NCBI GenBank assembly: GCA_029721435.1
Contig: CM056574.1
Coordinates: forward strand, 6,050,001-6,114,000
Reading direction: 5' to 3'
DNA length: 64,000 bases
Source of the DNA: Gymnothorax reevesii
Lineage: Eukaryota; Chordata; Actinopteri; Anguilliformes; Muraenidae
Shown here: one piece after another, positions 34,871-46,711 of the stretch
Numbering within the stretch: position 1 is the stretch's first letter
Layout: the number at the start of each line of letters is the position of its first letter
Made by a program: the position numbers and the translations under genes
The notes under the pieces: model-generated
Told to the model about the DNA's origin: nothing
Databases searched by the model: none
Seen by the model: the letters and a program-made list of their open reading frames with translations, nothing else

Positions 34871-37589
34871 CCTTCAAGGAAGGTAAACTCCCCTGTCCTG
34901 ACAGGAAGCAGCTCGAATACTTCTTTTCTTACCTTTTTGATGAAGGAAAACCCAACTGTCCAGTGAAGGAACCTTATTCCAGTCACTCATATTCGTCTGT
35001 ATTTTCAGTGACACCTCGCTGTGAAACACCCGTCCGTCTCATGAATCACTCCACATATTTACACAGTCTCTCATACTCACGGCATGTGACACATATATTC
35101 ACTCGTGCAGGTTGAAATCCACTTTAAACAATTCAGTGAGAGGTTCAGCCCCGCCTGAACATTTACATTGCAAGACGTGTCCTTCTTAACAAGTAATTTA
35201 ATTTTATTATGACACCTATCTTCGTGTTTTTCTCTCACAAGTAGAAAATATTGTTTTGAGTTACCGTGTGCTTGAAAAATGTGATGTTCGTACCCTCTTG
35301 AGAAATCTAGAAATGAGTCAAAATTGTTTCACATCGGTGGCAGAATTTACGTTTCACTGAGAAAAAAATGAATAGGAATGTGTTTCAAGACTAAAATGCT
35401 CAATAAGATTTTCTGTGGCGTGTAGCCTGCGGCTGGCGGGGTATCGGCGCGGCGCTCGAACTGCACTATACTGCAGCTGTTTGTTCCTTCAGCCAAAAAA
35501 CCCAGCGTTGGGGATAATTGGCAGACAAATGAACTGTGAGGCATTTTTAAGCCAAGGGGGCATTTTTTTTAGCCCAGTTGCCTTGTGATTTCAGGGGGCT
35601 TGTTAAGAATTGTGGACGCATTTTCAGTCTCTTGTCTGTTCAGTTTCCCAGCCATGATGCTCTATAAAAATGATCTTGTGTTGACCCCCGACCCCTGGGG
35701 ACCTGCATGTAATCAGCACAGGAGACGAGGTCTGGCTTCAGAACCTGTTCTGGCTCAGGTGAGAGATTCACTCGTTCAGATCCTCTTGACAAAGCGAAAA
35801 AATACATTGAACTGCGTAAACGAGAGAAGACAAACAGCCACTGCTCCCTCTCTCCCTCTTTCTCTCTCCCTCCCTCTCTCTCTCTTTCTCTCTCCCTCTC
35901 TCTCTCTCTCCCTCTTTCACTCTTTCTCCCTCCCTCTCTTTCCCTCTCCCTCTCCCACAATAATTTCTACTTCTCCGCAGGTGAGGCAATTTAGGTGTTT
36001 TTGTATACTTGCTTTGTGGTTTTAATGATTTGTGGTTTACTGTTATTCTTGGATAGCAGCTGCTGTATTACAGCCACGCAGGGCCAAGGAGAGTGGCAAA
36101 GGCTATCTGAGACTAGTCACGATGACGGTGTTCCTCGCCCCTCCGCGACCGATAGCTCGCACCGCTAAACTCTCCCGCGCCGCCGCAGTTTAACAATTTC
36201 TCTTTTGTTTTCACCTGGCAATAACTGCGGCCGTGCCGCGGAAAATAAACATCTCAAACTGCGTTCAAACGATCGCCCCACTTTCGTCAGCGACATGCAC
36301 CGACTGGGGAAGCCTCTGGAGTACCCAGAATGCACCGCTTTGGTGACATTGAAGCAGAGTTTAAAGGCCTGCCACAGCAGGCTCGCAAACTGCAACTTTT
36401 GAATTCTGATAGAGTTGTGTTGAAGGACCTAAAATCTGGGGTTGAATTTGAATTATTTATATTTCATTTCAAGCAAACACCAATGCCTGAGCAGCATCCC
36501 TATTAGAAGATGATATTAATCACTCTGTATAGATTAAAACACTCTCTAGCCTCTTTGAAATTGAGCTGTGCAGAAACAACCACTTCCTTGCATACTGAGC
36601 ACTATGCCTATGAGGAAACAAGCAACTAACGACAATTGACATTAGACTTGTTGCTGGCCAGTGAGAGCAGTAACTGTCCTCAGATCAGCCACCATTTCTT
36701 GAGTCAATGGTGCAAAATGAGGCTGATGACAAATGAATGCCGAAAAGAAAATGCAACCGAGTGATCCAGCCAATCAGGCGTGCACACTCCTCTATTCACC
36801 TCGTCTGAAATGGTGACTCATGCAAACACTCGCCTTCTCTGAAAATCTCACGACAAACCGCCTCTCAGTCTGTCGTCTGTGCTGAGTGCCGCTGGAGGAG
36901 GGCGAACCGTATGTGTCCTGATGTTCCCAGCACAGCCCTGCTTCTACAAGAGCGAGCTCTTCTATTAACCTGTCGCCAGCTGCCTCCACTCAGCGCGGCC
37001 AGTGGATATTGGTTTCCGCAAACAGTGGCTGATGTCACACTCTTCAGTGTGAGTTTTAGGGTGCCCTTGTAATGCTTGAGCCGGAGAAGAGGATTTGCTT
37101 TGGCATTATGTCCACGAGTGACTCAGCCTCATTGGCCCTTGGCCACCATAGCATTGATGCTGATGGCCTGATCTCGGGAACTTCAGTGTTGGGAACGTGA
37201 TCTTGCCACCGAATTTGCATATTTGCCATACAGTGGGAAGGATAAGACTTCAGTCTCGTAGACCTTGATTGTGGTAAGCAGCCTGATCCCATAGTCGTCA
37301 ACAACCCTGGGCACAGGATGACTGCACGTGAAGGACCCAGCTGATTTGATGGACTTGATGAGGCTGATATCCTGTCACGCATGTGAATTTACACCTCGAG
37401 TGCAGAAGAGAAAAAAACCAAAATAATAAACTGCATCTCTTCGTCAGTGCTTCACTTCCTTTTCCTCCATCATTCACTCCATCATTTGCTTGTCACCTGG
37501 GAAGGTTCCACCGGGAACATTTTTCTCTTTTTCTAAGATGGGCAGGTAGAATTCTAGATAGGACAGTTGCAAGTGAGAAGGAATCCACC
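34871..37589. other. Intergenic; CT tract, possible enhancer-like block
   Basis: A (CT)n/CCCT tract lies at ~35846-35955. A 107-bp open segment with acceptor- and donor-like edges at 35652-35758 was considered as an exon but is not supported by homology. Positions 36150-36400 are unique, with SOX, E-box and FOX motifs. Confidence 0.5.
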
Positions 37590-37760
37590 CCAGAGACGTT
37601 TTGAGGTAAAGGGCCTCGCTCAAGGGCCCAACAACAGAGTTCTTCCAAACTTCATCTATCCAGACCAAATCAGAATCCAGATTCCCACCGGGGACTCAAA
37701 CCAGTCACCTTTTTGTTCTGCAACCCCCCTCCAGGCAAACCTGCGGCCCCCACATTTATC
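37590..37760. mobile_element. Fish dispersed repeat fragment ('ctcaagggcccaaca')
   Basis: GCTCAAGGGCCCAACAACAG, then 'gggactcaaaccagtcacctttttg' and 'ctgcaaccccc', follow the order of a common fish repeat (CTCAAGGGCCCAACAGTGG ... GGGGCTTGAACC). Its class is unknown to me. Confidence 0.5.
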
Positions 37761-37839
37761 GTGGCGTGCTGCGATCTCAGAAATACCGAGAGGACAATTG
37801 CAAGCATTTGGGGTTAAGGGCCAAACTGAAGAACACAAA

Positions 37840-38115
37840 AACAGAGGTCTTCCCATCCGGCCGGGCTGCACATCAGTGCCATGGGTGCATCGCACTGTCC
37901 CCTCCACACACAGATGGTTACGGGTTTGAATCTGGCCTTGGGCCTTTCTGTGAGAGGCTGAAATGTTCTCCCAGTGTTCGCACGGGTTCATTCTGTGTGC
38001 TGCTGTTTTCCCAGCCAACGATAAGCATGCCAGGCTAATTGGAGATGGTAAATTGCCCATTGGTATGAGGAAGGCTGAATGGTGTGAGAGCTGTGGGATG
38101 GGTTGGGGACCCATC
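37840..38115 (+). mobile_element. Fish LINE/SINE-type repeat fragment
   Basis: GGTTACGGGTTTGAATCTGG, GGGCCTTTCTGTGAGAGG, AATGTTCTCCCAGTGTTCGC and GGCTAATTGGAGATGGTAAA appear in the canonical order of the same family as 17495-17716. The (TG)n spacer has been lost. Confidence 0.65.
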
Positions 38116-39484
38116 GAAACCGTCCTCTAAACAATGTGTGTGTTCCAAACTGCCCGGCTATTGTATGCTGCTCCACGCAGTGTTTCCAAATTTGTTTGTC
38201 CATTAGCCGTCCTATGCAGTGCAGTCTTTCAGCAGAGCGTTTACTGCTGAGAAGTGATGTTACGGTTTGCTCCTGGTTTGATATTTGACCAGGGATTGGC
38301 TTGTGCCTGTACTGTAGGCCAAAGCCTTTTGTATAGATGCAAGCCACTGCCAAGAGCTTGCAAGAGCTAAAGCTGGTTGGACACTGCACCGAAACAATTA
38401 AAAAATGCCCTACGCTTCAACGTATGGACACATTTTTTGCTGTCTGTGTTGTGTCATTTCAGTCACTGTAAGTACAGGAGAGGGAAGAGATGCAGTGATC
38501 TCAAATTACAGGGGAAATCAGCACTTTCTCCTGAGGGACCACCTGTCAGGTATCGGGTAAATCCCCAAGAGATACGCTACTGCTGCAGCGAACAAACACA
38601 TAAACACTCGTCTGTGTTTATCGCATGTCATCGTTTTTTCAAGCAGGGGTTCTATGAGCTATAAAACACTATTTACAGAGTATGAGTCCCTGTGTTTTAG
38701 CAACATCTGTTCAGCATTATATTCTGCCCTCCTCACTCGCCACTATACATGCCTAACTGTAAATTACAACTCTCTATGCGGGTGCTGGAGACCCAAGCCG
38801 TGATCAAAGGGTTTTGGGAAGATGTAAATATATCAGATTTAGAGGGTGAATGATACATTATGTTTAAAATGACTAGACTAACGCGGTTCAGAAAAGACAG
38901 TTTTGCGTTACAGCCGTTTTAATATGCAGACGTGACTTTGATACTCGGCAGGCCAGCGGACGCAGCAACCCAATAAACCTGCCCATTGTCAGAGCTCCCG
39001 CTCGCCTTTTTTTTGCTGTGAACCTTTGCTCAGGGCAAGTGATGTCACAATCTCGACAGATTTGTCAACGTCACATCACCACGGCGCCTCGCCCCAGACG
39101 GAGATATGAATAAATAATCTAACCTGTCTCAGTTCACCCGTGTTTGCAGGCTGTTTGTGCTGCTGTGCGTTATTTTCCAAATTAGTAACAAAAATTAGTT
39201 ATTTTTACACTACTAATCTGTCCTGGAATCATAAATTAATAGAATTCTATTCATAAATAAGGCAAGGGTAAACAAAAACTATTTACGTTTTTAAAATGAA
39301 ATGACAATCTATTGAAATGGCATGTCCAGAAAAAAAATTAATAAATAGAAGAAACTATTCTAAACTCTACAGTAGAATTTTCCAAATAAAATAAGGTAGT
39401 GCGCAGTGAGGCCTATTGACAGAAAACGAGTTTTTTTGATGAAAGTCCCACGTCAAAACAGAACTGAGCAACATTAAGAAGGTT
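38116..39484. other. Intergenic, AT-rich, nothing recognised
   Basis: Unique sequence; the short frames present look random. Confidence 0.6.
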
Positions 39485-39805
39485 CAGATAGCGCTGTGAG
39501 ACTTACAGAGCATTCCATTCAACAATTTCAACAAATTTTGTTGAGTTCGTACAGAATTCTTCTTCTTTCGTAGATTGCTCGCAAGTGATCCCTCCGCCAC
39601 ACGCAGCTGAGGTGCATACTGTTTTCCGGTCGTCTGTACGACCGTTATATCGTCTGCTCGTGACATATAGCTTCTGTGCGCGATATCTACTGAAGGAAGG
39701 CACGGATTTTGACCAAATAAGACGCAGTAATTCCCTACAGGGGTTGCCTGAACTGATAAGGTTTTGGAGGTCATCAGGTCGAAGGTCAGGGTCACATTTG
39801 GTCAG
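39485..39805 (-). repeat. Candidate dispersed repeat with 'gatatcgcgc' core
   Basis: On the minus strand it reads TTCAGTAGATATCGCGCACA, then a palindrome-like TCGTACAGACGACC. On the same strand, 'gaccctgaccttcgacctgatgacct' lies upstream. It has the phrasing of a dispersed repeat group in which 'cagtagatatcgcg' precedes GGAC tracts, possibly related to 10517-10785. Homology is from memory only. Confidence 0.4.
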
Positions 39806-40981
39806 CTGTTTGGGGGACTGAAGATAGATTTTCTGGGAGTATGACGTTATTGAGTTTTACCTTGGTGGAGTGAAATTTACCGAGACTCACTATTTTGCGA
39901 CCTCTCGTGTGAGATTATGACGTCATTTGCTCAAAATGGGTCTGCTGAGGGATTATGGGAAGGTTTGGCGTAATGGAAGTATTTCAATTAATTAATCAAT
40001 TAATCAATCAATCAGTCAAGTACTGTATTTAAACAGGACTTTCCACTCGATCAAGAGTGACATAGGAAGTGCCTCTCATAAACAAACAACTGAGATAAAC
40101 TGACAGACAGCATATAAAACATGCAATGAAACTACAGAAAGTACATTGTTGCACACAAAACTCAAAACTCTAGTGTGTTACACCAGACACAGGAAGACTA
40201 CAAGCAGACAAGCAGCCAGAAAAGTTTGAGCAGTTGTGTGTTTTTGAGTCGATGCCTGAGAGTGCCTGACCTCAGAGCTCATTTTAAAAAGCTATGACTG
40301 AAAATAAATAAACTGGGGCCATTTAAAGGCTGAAGTTGCTGCATTGATTACAGCTCACCGCTGACTTCTCTTACGACCACTGACACCTCCTAGCGTGGGC
40401 TTGCGGCCAATTTCTGAAACAATATTGCTGACAAAAAATAGCTATCATCTATCTTCCTTAACGATTAACTGCGAAACAGTTTGCCAGTCCAGACCAGAAA
40501 ACGCTTTACACACCTGTCGACAAGGATACAGTTTGCACAGCTGCAAACAGTGTTCTACACTGATGCATGGTTAATTATTTGTTCTAAATCTGTCCTGCAA
40601 ATTGCTTTGGGAGTCAATGGGAGCATGGCCTGCTGCTGTCTGTCACACAGGAATAGCTGAAGTGTACGCACCCTCGTTCATGTGAACCGGAATGAATACT
40701 GCAGAGAGCTTTTCTTTCCCAGCGGACGAGGATGTGAACAGGCTGGTGAAATCCATCACGATGTTCTGGGCAGTCAAACTGAAATCCTCGCTGCCTCATC
40801 GCCGAATCAGAGCTTTTTCTGTTTTCAGGGAAATGAAAACATTTCAGAGACACATCAGCTTCTGCTTGCATAAACATCCACTGAGTGTGTGTTTGTGCAT
40901 GCGGGCTTCTAGGTTTATTTGACGTGTGTCATACATTCACAAATTTACAAGTACATGCTTGGACCTGCACACATATACAAT
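39806..40981. other. Intergenic, nothing recognised
   Basis: Unique sequence with an AATTAATC-type simple stretch at ~39990-40015. Confidence 0.6.
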
Positions 40982-40995
40982 ACACACACACACGT

Positions 40996-41030
<35 letters not shown>

Positions 41031-41283
41031 AACACACACACACGCACGCACACACACACATGCACACACAAGCAATCAGGACTGCCAATCCTCCTGGTGT
41101 TTGGCATTATGACTGAGGATAATGGCAGCTGTGGCAGAGAGAGGGAGGCAGAGGATTAAGGTCCTCTATGCACTGTGCATCACACACGTAATTACCCCCC
41201 CCACACACACACACGCGCGCACACACGCACACACACACACACGCGCGCACACACGCACACACACACACGGGGGGGGGGGGGGG
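40982..41283. repeat. (CA)n microsatellites and a G-run
   Basis: Two CA-rich tracts, ~40982-41070 and ~41202-41268, flank ~130 bp of unique sequence. The second ends in a run of about 14 G (41269-41283). His/Thr-rich frames are artefacts. Confidence 0.95.
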
Positions 41284-44200
41284 GTTTGGCAGGGGAAGCC
41301 CCAGACAGTTTAGACTTCCAGCTTCCACCAGTCTAAACCAACGGACCCTGTCGTGCCCTGGCCCCACCCATCAGCCTGACACAAACACACACACAGTAAA
41401 CACAGACACTCACACCCATCCAGACACTGACTCTGGCCGTGTCCAAACACCCCCTGTCCCTGCTTGAGATGCTGCCATTATAATAGAGGCTTTTGGTGAT
41501 AATTCAGTCATTTCATCCTGAGCGGCCTGGACTAGTGTGGAGACAAACGACTATCCAACTAGTCCTCAAAAAAATCACCACAGAATTGATTTAATCCAAA
41601 TCTAATCCACTCTCAACAAATATATAGGGTGAGACCGTCATAAAGCTGGTACCTCTTACAAAGGCTGTTTAGAGATAATCCACCACTTGAGATGACGCCA
41701 ATAAAGTGAGTGGAGTTTTAAAACAGCAGCCATTTTGGCTCCCTCAATACATAATATGATTTGATTCAGTCCGCATTAGGGGCAGCATTTTAGGTACCAT
41801 AACTGTCTCGCATGACCATAAACCCTATCTTTTTTGGGTTTGTGGCATTCCCATCAGTGTTCGCCCGGAAACTCGCCCCTTGGGCATGTAAACCCACACC
41901 AGCATTAACCGCTTATCTGAGTAAATCATCCCAATTTGTTTCCGTGGAAAAACTCGTTAACGTCCCCCTCCTACCAGCTCTCATTAGTCCCGGAAGGACA
42001 GGGATAATAAAACAAACGCGTTATCGCCAAACGAAAGATATTGTGTTACCGCGGACTAATTCACAACACGTTTGTGTGGGATGCCTCCTCATCTTGAGCC
42101 CGCTGTCCCCACCGCTCTGCAGCAGGCGAACCATACGCCGAGCTAACGCTAATGTGCTACTTTAACTCTTACAGCCTAATTGGATAAATATAATTTTATG
42201 CCTTTTAGGTCTATTTTTATTACATTTTTGAGTGGAGGAAATGACCTCATCAGGTGAGGGGGCTGTAGCCTACTGAAATGTCCTCTCAGCAACCAGACGG
42301 ATCCCATTACCGAGAGCAGAAGAGCAAAGAGAATCTCATTTTGCCTGCATGTGTGTGTGTGCGTGTGTGTGAGTAAACTGTGCAAGCATATTTACAAAGA
42401 TTCAGAACCACATGGCCGGATTCCTGCTCGAAGGAGATGCGTGCGGCAGTCAAAGCGATATGTTTCCGATCTCAGACCAAACAAATCCTCTTTTCAAGGC
42501 GGCGAAGACGTCAGGAATGGAACTGGAGAACCGTTTTCGGATGAACTCAAAGCCCTTGAAGAGTTCGGTGCTGTGTGTGATAGCAGTGCTCGAGCAAACT
42601 GAGGAAAACAAATAGCGCTGGTATGGGGTGGATATTTTGGTCTTGGCTTCCCAGTTTTAAAACTCTCGCTTAGAAGCGGACATTGTCTCTGTCCTGTTGT
42701 CTCAACCTTTATGAGAACGACGTTCATGTCCCCTCCCCTTCAGTGCTGAGTGTGTCTGTTAGAAGTAATGTGTCTGTAGACTGGTTTGGGTCTTTCACGT
42801 CCCTTTGACCCCGGCTGCCTCTCATTTCATTATTACGCCACCTTGTGCGTGTAACATGTTTACATCCCCTGCTTTGAGTTTGCAAATTGCCGAATCACTT
42901 GCTCTATTCACTTTAGTACAAATTAATATTAACTCATAAAACTCTTGGTCTTTAGACTGTCAAATGTAATCTTAAATGATAGCAATACACGGGAGAACTC
43001 TTCATTGTGTAATTAATTGCCTAAGCAATTCTCACAGTCTCCGGAATCGGGACAGCATTCTTTAAAATCGTCTATTCGTCTGTCCACTTTATTTGGAACA
43101 AGCTACCAAGCCTTTTACACTCATCGGGATTGGGATTGTGTTCCTCCTAAAATACTTCATCCTGCCTTTGTATAGTTTGACACTGGTGAAGTGTGTACTC
43201 CATCTGGAAGTCGTCACGGAAAGCCTCTGGCCTGCACTGCTTCGCCCATCATATCTGACCTGCACTGTGTTACCCCTCTGGGCTTTGGCCCAGTGTTATG
43301 ATTTTACTATAAATAAACCCAACGATGGGATTGTCCTCTGCCTCCCCTATTCTGGTTCTTAACTCGCCCCTGTTTACGATATCTTGTGTGAAACAAATTT
43401 CTAAACTCGGCATGATTTTCATTTCCCCCCAAAAGTTTTGCATTTTTATAGCGTAAATTATGATGATTTATTTAAGTGCATTTTTTTTCTAGTTTTTAGC
43501 CAACACTTTTCAGCTGAATGGCATATTTTATGCGTAAATTGTAGATATTGACAGTGCCATGCTTTTACGCTGGTGTATAATAATTAAAAATAATATCTAT
43601 AAATCTAGAAGGCCGCATGGCATTTAAGGAGACTAACTATTCTGTTTTTATCCCCACAGCATAATATTATTGGATGTCCAAAAGGGGGGTTTAAAAGCTT
43701 TTAAGCAAATAATATTAAAATTCCATGTTTTCCGGGTACTTTGATTCCTGTCATTCCTTACCCTGTGAAAAACAAGTCTTTCTGAGTGGGCGTTTCCTCA
43801 GTGAAATGAGCTTGGTTCTGATTGGCCAGCGAACAGAGCACCATGTCGGTGGGGAGCAACGGTAGCTACTGGCAAGTCTCTAAATACAGACGATGGAATA
43901 AGTAGCCAGCCACCCAGCTCACTATTAAACTAGCTGCACTATTAGTCAGCAATGTTACCATCTGCAGGCTTGACCAGGATTGTCGTTGCATTCATAGAAA
44001 AATACAATCCATTAAGACGATCACCTGTGCAAGCTATTTCTATTGCTAAGTCCCCTACAAAACTGGTGACAGTTTTTAGTTTTGCAGTCAATTTAGTAAC
44101 ATGCCTGTAACACTTGAATATCAGATTAAATATAAATGGAAATTGGAAACACCTTGCTCGCTAGCTACATATTCTCCACAAAAATAAACTGACGCTACCA

Positions 44201-44305
44201 CTTCTTTACGTCTTCCAAAAAACATATGCCTCCTTTCCCAGGAATTTTGTTGTCAGTCCTGCGTTGTGTTGCCCTAGATTAGTAGTACGAAGCTGTCAGA
44301 CGGCA
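41284..44305. other. Intergenic, unique to weakly repetitive
   Basis: No exon supported. A (GT)n lies at ~42351-42372. The stretch 43680-44300 has the look of transposon sequence (homopolymer-rich, 'ccaaaaggggggtttaaaag'), but no ends could be fixed. Confidence 0.5.
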
Positions 44306-44526
44306 CACTCTTAGAATGAATGTGTTGAAAAATAACACAGAAAAATGTGTTATCACGATTTCAATTTCAACACAAAATATGTAAAAAACTGATAAATAAA
44401 TAAATAAAAATCAACACTGATTGTGTTGAAAACAACACAAAATGTGTTGTCCTTAACTAGACACACAGGTGTGTTAAAAATTAACACGTGTTGTGTTATT
44501 TTCAACACATCTCTTTTGAGAGTGTA
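44306..44526. mobile_element. MITE-like element built of AACACA/TGTGTT motifs, ~221 bp
   Basis: The left end CACTCTTAGAATGAATGTGTTG and the right end, whose complement reads TACACTCTCAAAAGAGATGTGTTG, form inverted repeats. They continue as GAAAA(A)TAACACA on both sides. The interior repeats TGTGTT and AACACA many times in both orientations. This is a familiar fish MITE style; superfamily unknown. Confidence 0.6.
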
Positions 44527-46218
44527 CACAGATACGGGTTTTTGCTGATTGAAGCAGAGATGTTGCCATAAAAAAATAAGCTGTGGGTGGAGATATTCAG
44601 ATGAGGGGTGGAACAATTCTCACAAACCTGCACGTGATGTCGGAAGGGTAGCCAAGACTGAATGCCATGTTTTATGAAAAAAAAGCTCATGAAAAACTAG
44701 ATAAATTATTTTATCTCACAGATTGTGTGTTGGCGGGCACTCATGATGCCGAAAAGCTTGTAGAAGCACTGAAAAGTTAGTTTTTCATGATATGTCCCCT
44801 TTATGAAATAACAAGTCCTGTACAGCGTAATATTTGCATTTCTGTCTATTTTGTGGATCCTACATTAAACTCAAAGTATAATCTCGGTACAATCAGCATT
44901 TTTCAACGTGTTTGAAATAATGATTTAATTAAGATTCTGTCGAGAAGATATAATATCAACGTTTAAACAACTGATTTGCGTTATATGGGATTTGTTTTTA
45001 TTTCAATAATTGATCTAATGACAGACTGGTGCAATGACAGAGACATGTACAATCTGAACAATTTAAAAATATATATGATAGATGTCGCAGCATATGTCTA
45101 TGGTTGGCGTCACGTCACATGCGCTCTAATGGCCTAATTATCCCGCGCTTCTGCAGATGCACCTTCGGTAGACTGACGTTGAACTCAGTCAGCGTATTTG
45201 ATGTTAGAAAAGGAGACGTCACTCATCCCATCGACATCGCTTCTTCTGCGGCCTCCCGGCGCTACGAGTGTGTGACATACGGTTCATTCTGAAGCACAAC
45301 CTGCTGCTTCTCCATTCCTTCGTCGCCGTCAAATTATAATTTATTTTATTTTTTGCACTGAGCATTTCTGGCATATCGACTACGCGCGCCGCGGAGTTGA
45401 TGAGAATACATTTCCCCCAGTGAATCTCGATCGGGAGCTGCGCCAGAAACGCCCCTCAGGGAGAAATAAATGACAAGGATAAACCCACACGGGGTTTGAT
45501 CGGGGAGCGGTTTGTGACAAAAGGCGCCCGCAACGAGAGGGTTCAGCTCGTTGTTTTCAAGAGATGTCAGATATTTCACCAAGCGTCTTCATTAAGTGGA
45601 ATATTTATACCACGGCTCATATGTTGGGCCTGCATTGAGAAATAGGCTACCGTCCACAGCATGCTACCCAGTGGTAGGTGATGCTGGGCGGGGAAACAAG
45701 GCACGTACGCGCACACACTGAAGGAAAAAATACTGGTCCATCTGTGAAGTGGTTTACTGTGGTAATGAGGAGGCTTCAGTGCGGGCGATGTTAAGAATCT
45801 CAAAGCTATAAACTCCAACATGATAATGAGATAAATTCACCACTTTTATTCAAATGAATGTCTGTGTGTTCTCGATAATTACATCATCATTGTGGTGATC
45901 GCTGGATGATCCCGTAAGTAGTAGGAAAACTGCCTGTACAGTCGGTTGAATGACCTGTAATTTTGCAATGCGTAGCTACTTTATTTACTGTAGTTGAATT
46001 ATTGAAAGTTGTCATTAATACCAATCAATATAAAATACTTTTGGCATAATGATGTCTTGCTCCATATACAGCACTTTCCTCTGAGTCGTATGATATATGA
46101 ATTATTTCAACAACATTCGAATTACGATTGAGATGCTGAGAGACAGTCGTGTGTCATGGCGAACAGTGGCTGCTGTGCTTTGTGCTGCATGTACCACCAA
46201 TGCAGGGATAACACATGC
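44527..46218. other. Intergenic, AT-rich then CpG-richer
   Basis: A TTTTTCATGATATGTCCCCT motif near 44779-44801 resembles the end of a fish DNA transposon. Positions 45100-45560 are CpG-richer unique sequence. No gene supported. Confidence 0.5.
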
Positions 46219-46711
46219 AGTTTGCCTGACACACACACACACACACACACGCATACACACATGCACATGCACATACACAAGCGTGCACTCACACAAACAC
46301 ACACACACAAACACACGCACCTGCACACTCACACGCGCGCGCACACACAGGCGAACACACACTCACATGCACACACACATACACAAGCGTGCACTCACAC
46401 AAATACACACACAAACATGCGCACGCGCGCACACACACACACACACACTGACACACACACAAACACACACACACACACGCGAACACACACACACATGCAC
46501 ACACACATACACAATCATGCACACACACACATCCACACACATACACGCGCTCACACACACACGCAAACAGTCACACACATATGCGTGCGCGCATACACAC
46601 ACACATGCACATGCATACACACACACACACAAACACACAGACGCACACACGCACGCACACACACACACACTCACATATGCGCACGCACACAGACACACAC
46701 ACACACACACT
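46219..46711. repeat. Long compound (CA)n microsatellite, ~490 bp
   Basis: Near-continuous CA dinucleotides with interspersed CG, TG and AT steps. Frames of ~200 codons of His/Thr on the plus strand and Cys/Val on the minus strand are artefacts. Confidence 0.97.

Noticed and set aside
43093..43362. 89-codon hydrophobic frame as a small membrane protein
   Set aside because: No homologue recognised; the end contains AATAAACCC and looks more like non-coding or retroelement 3' sequence.
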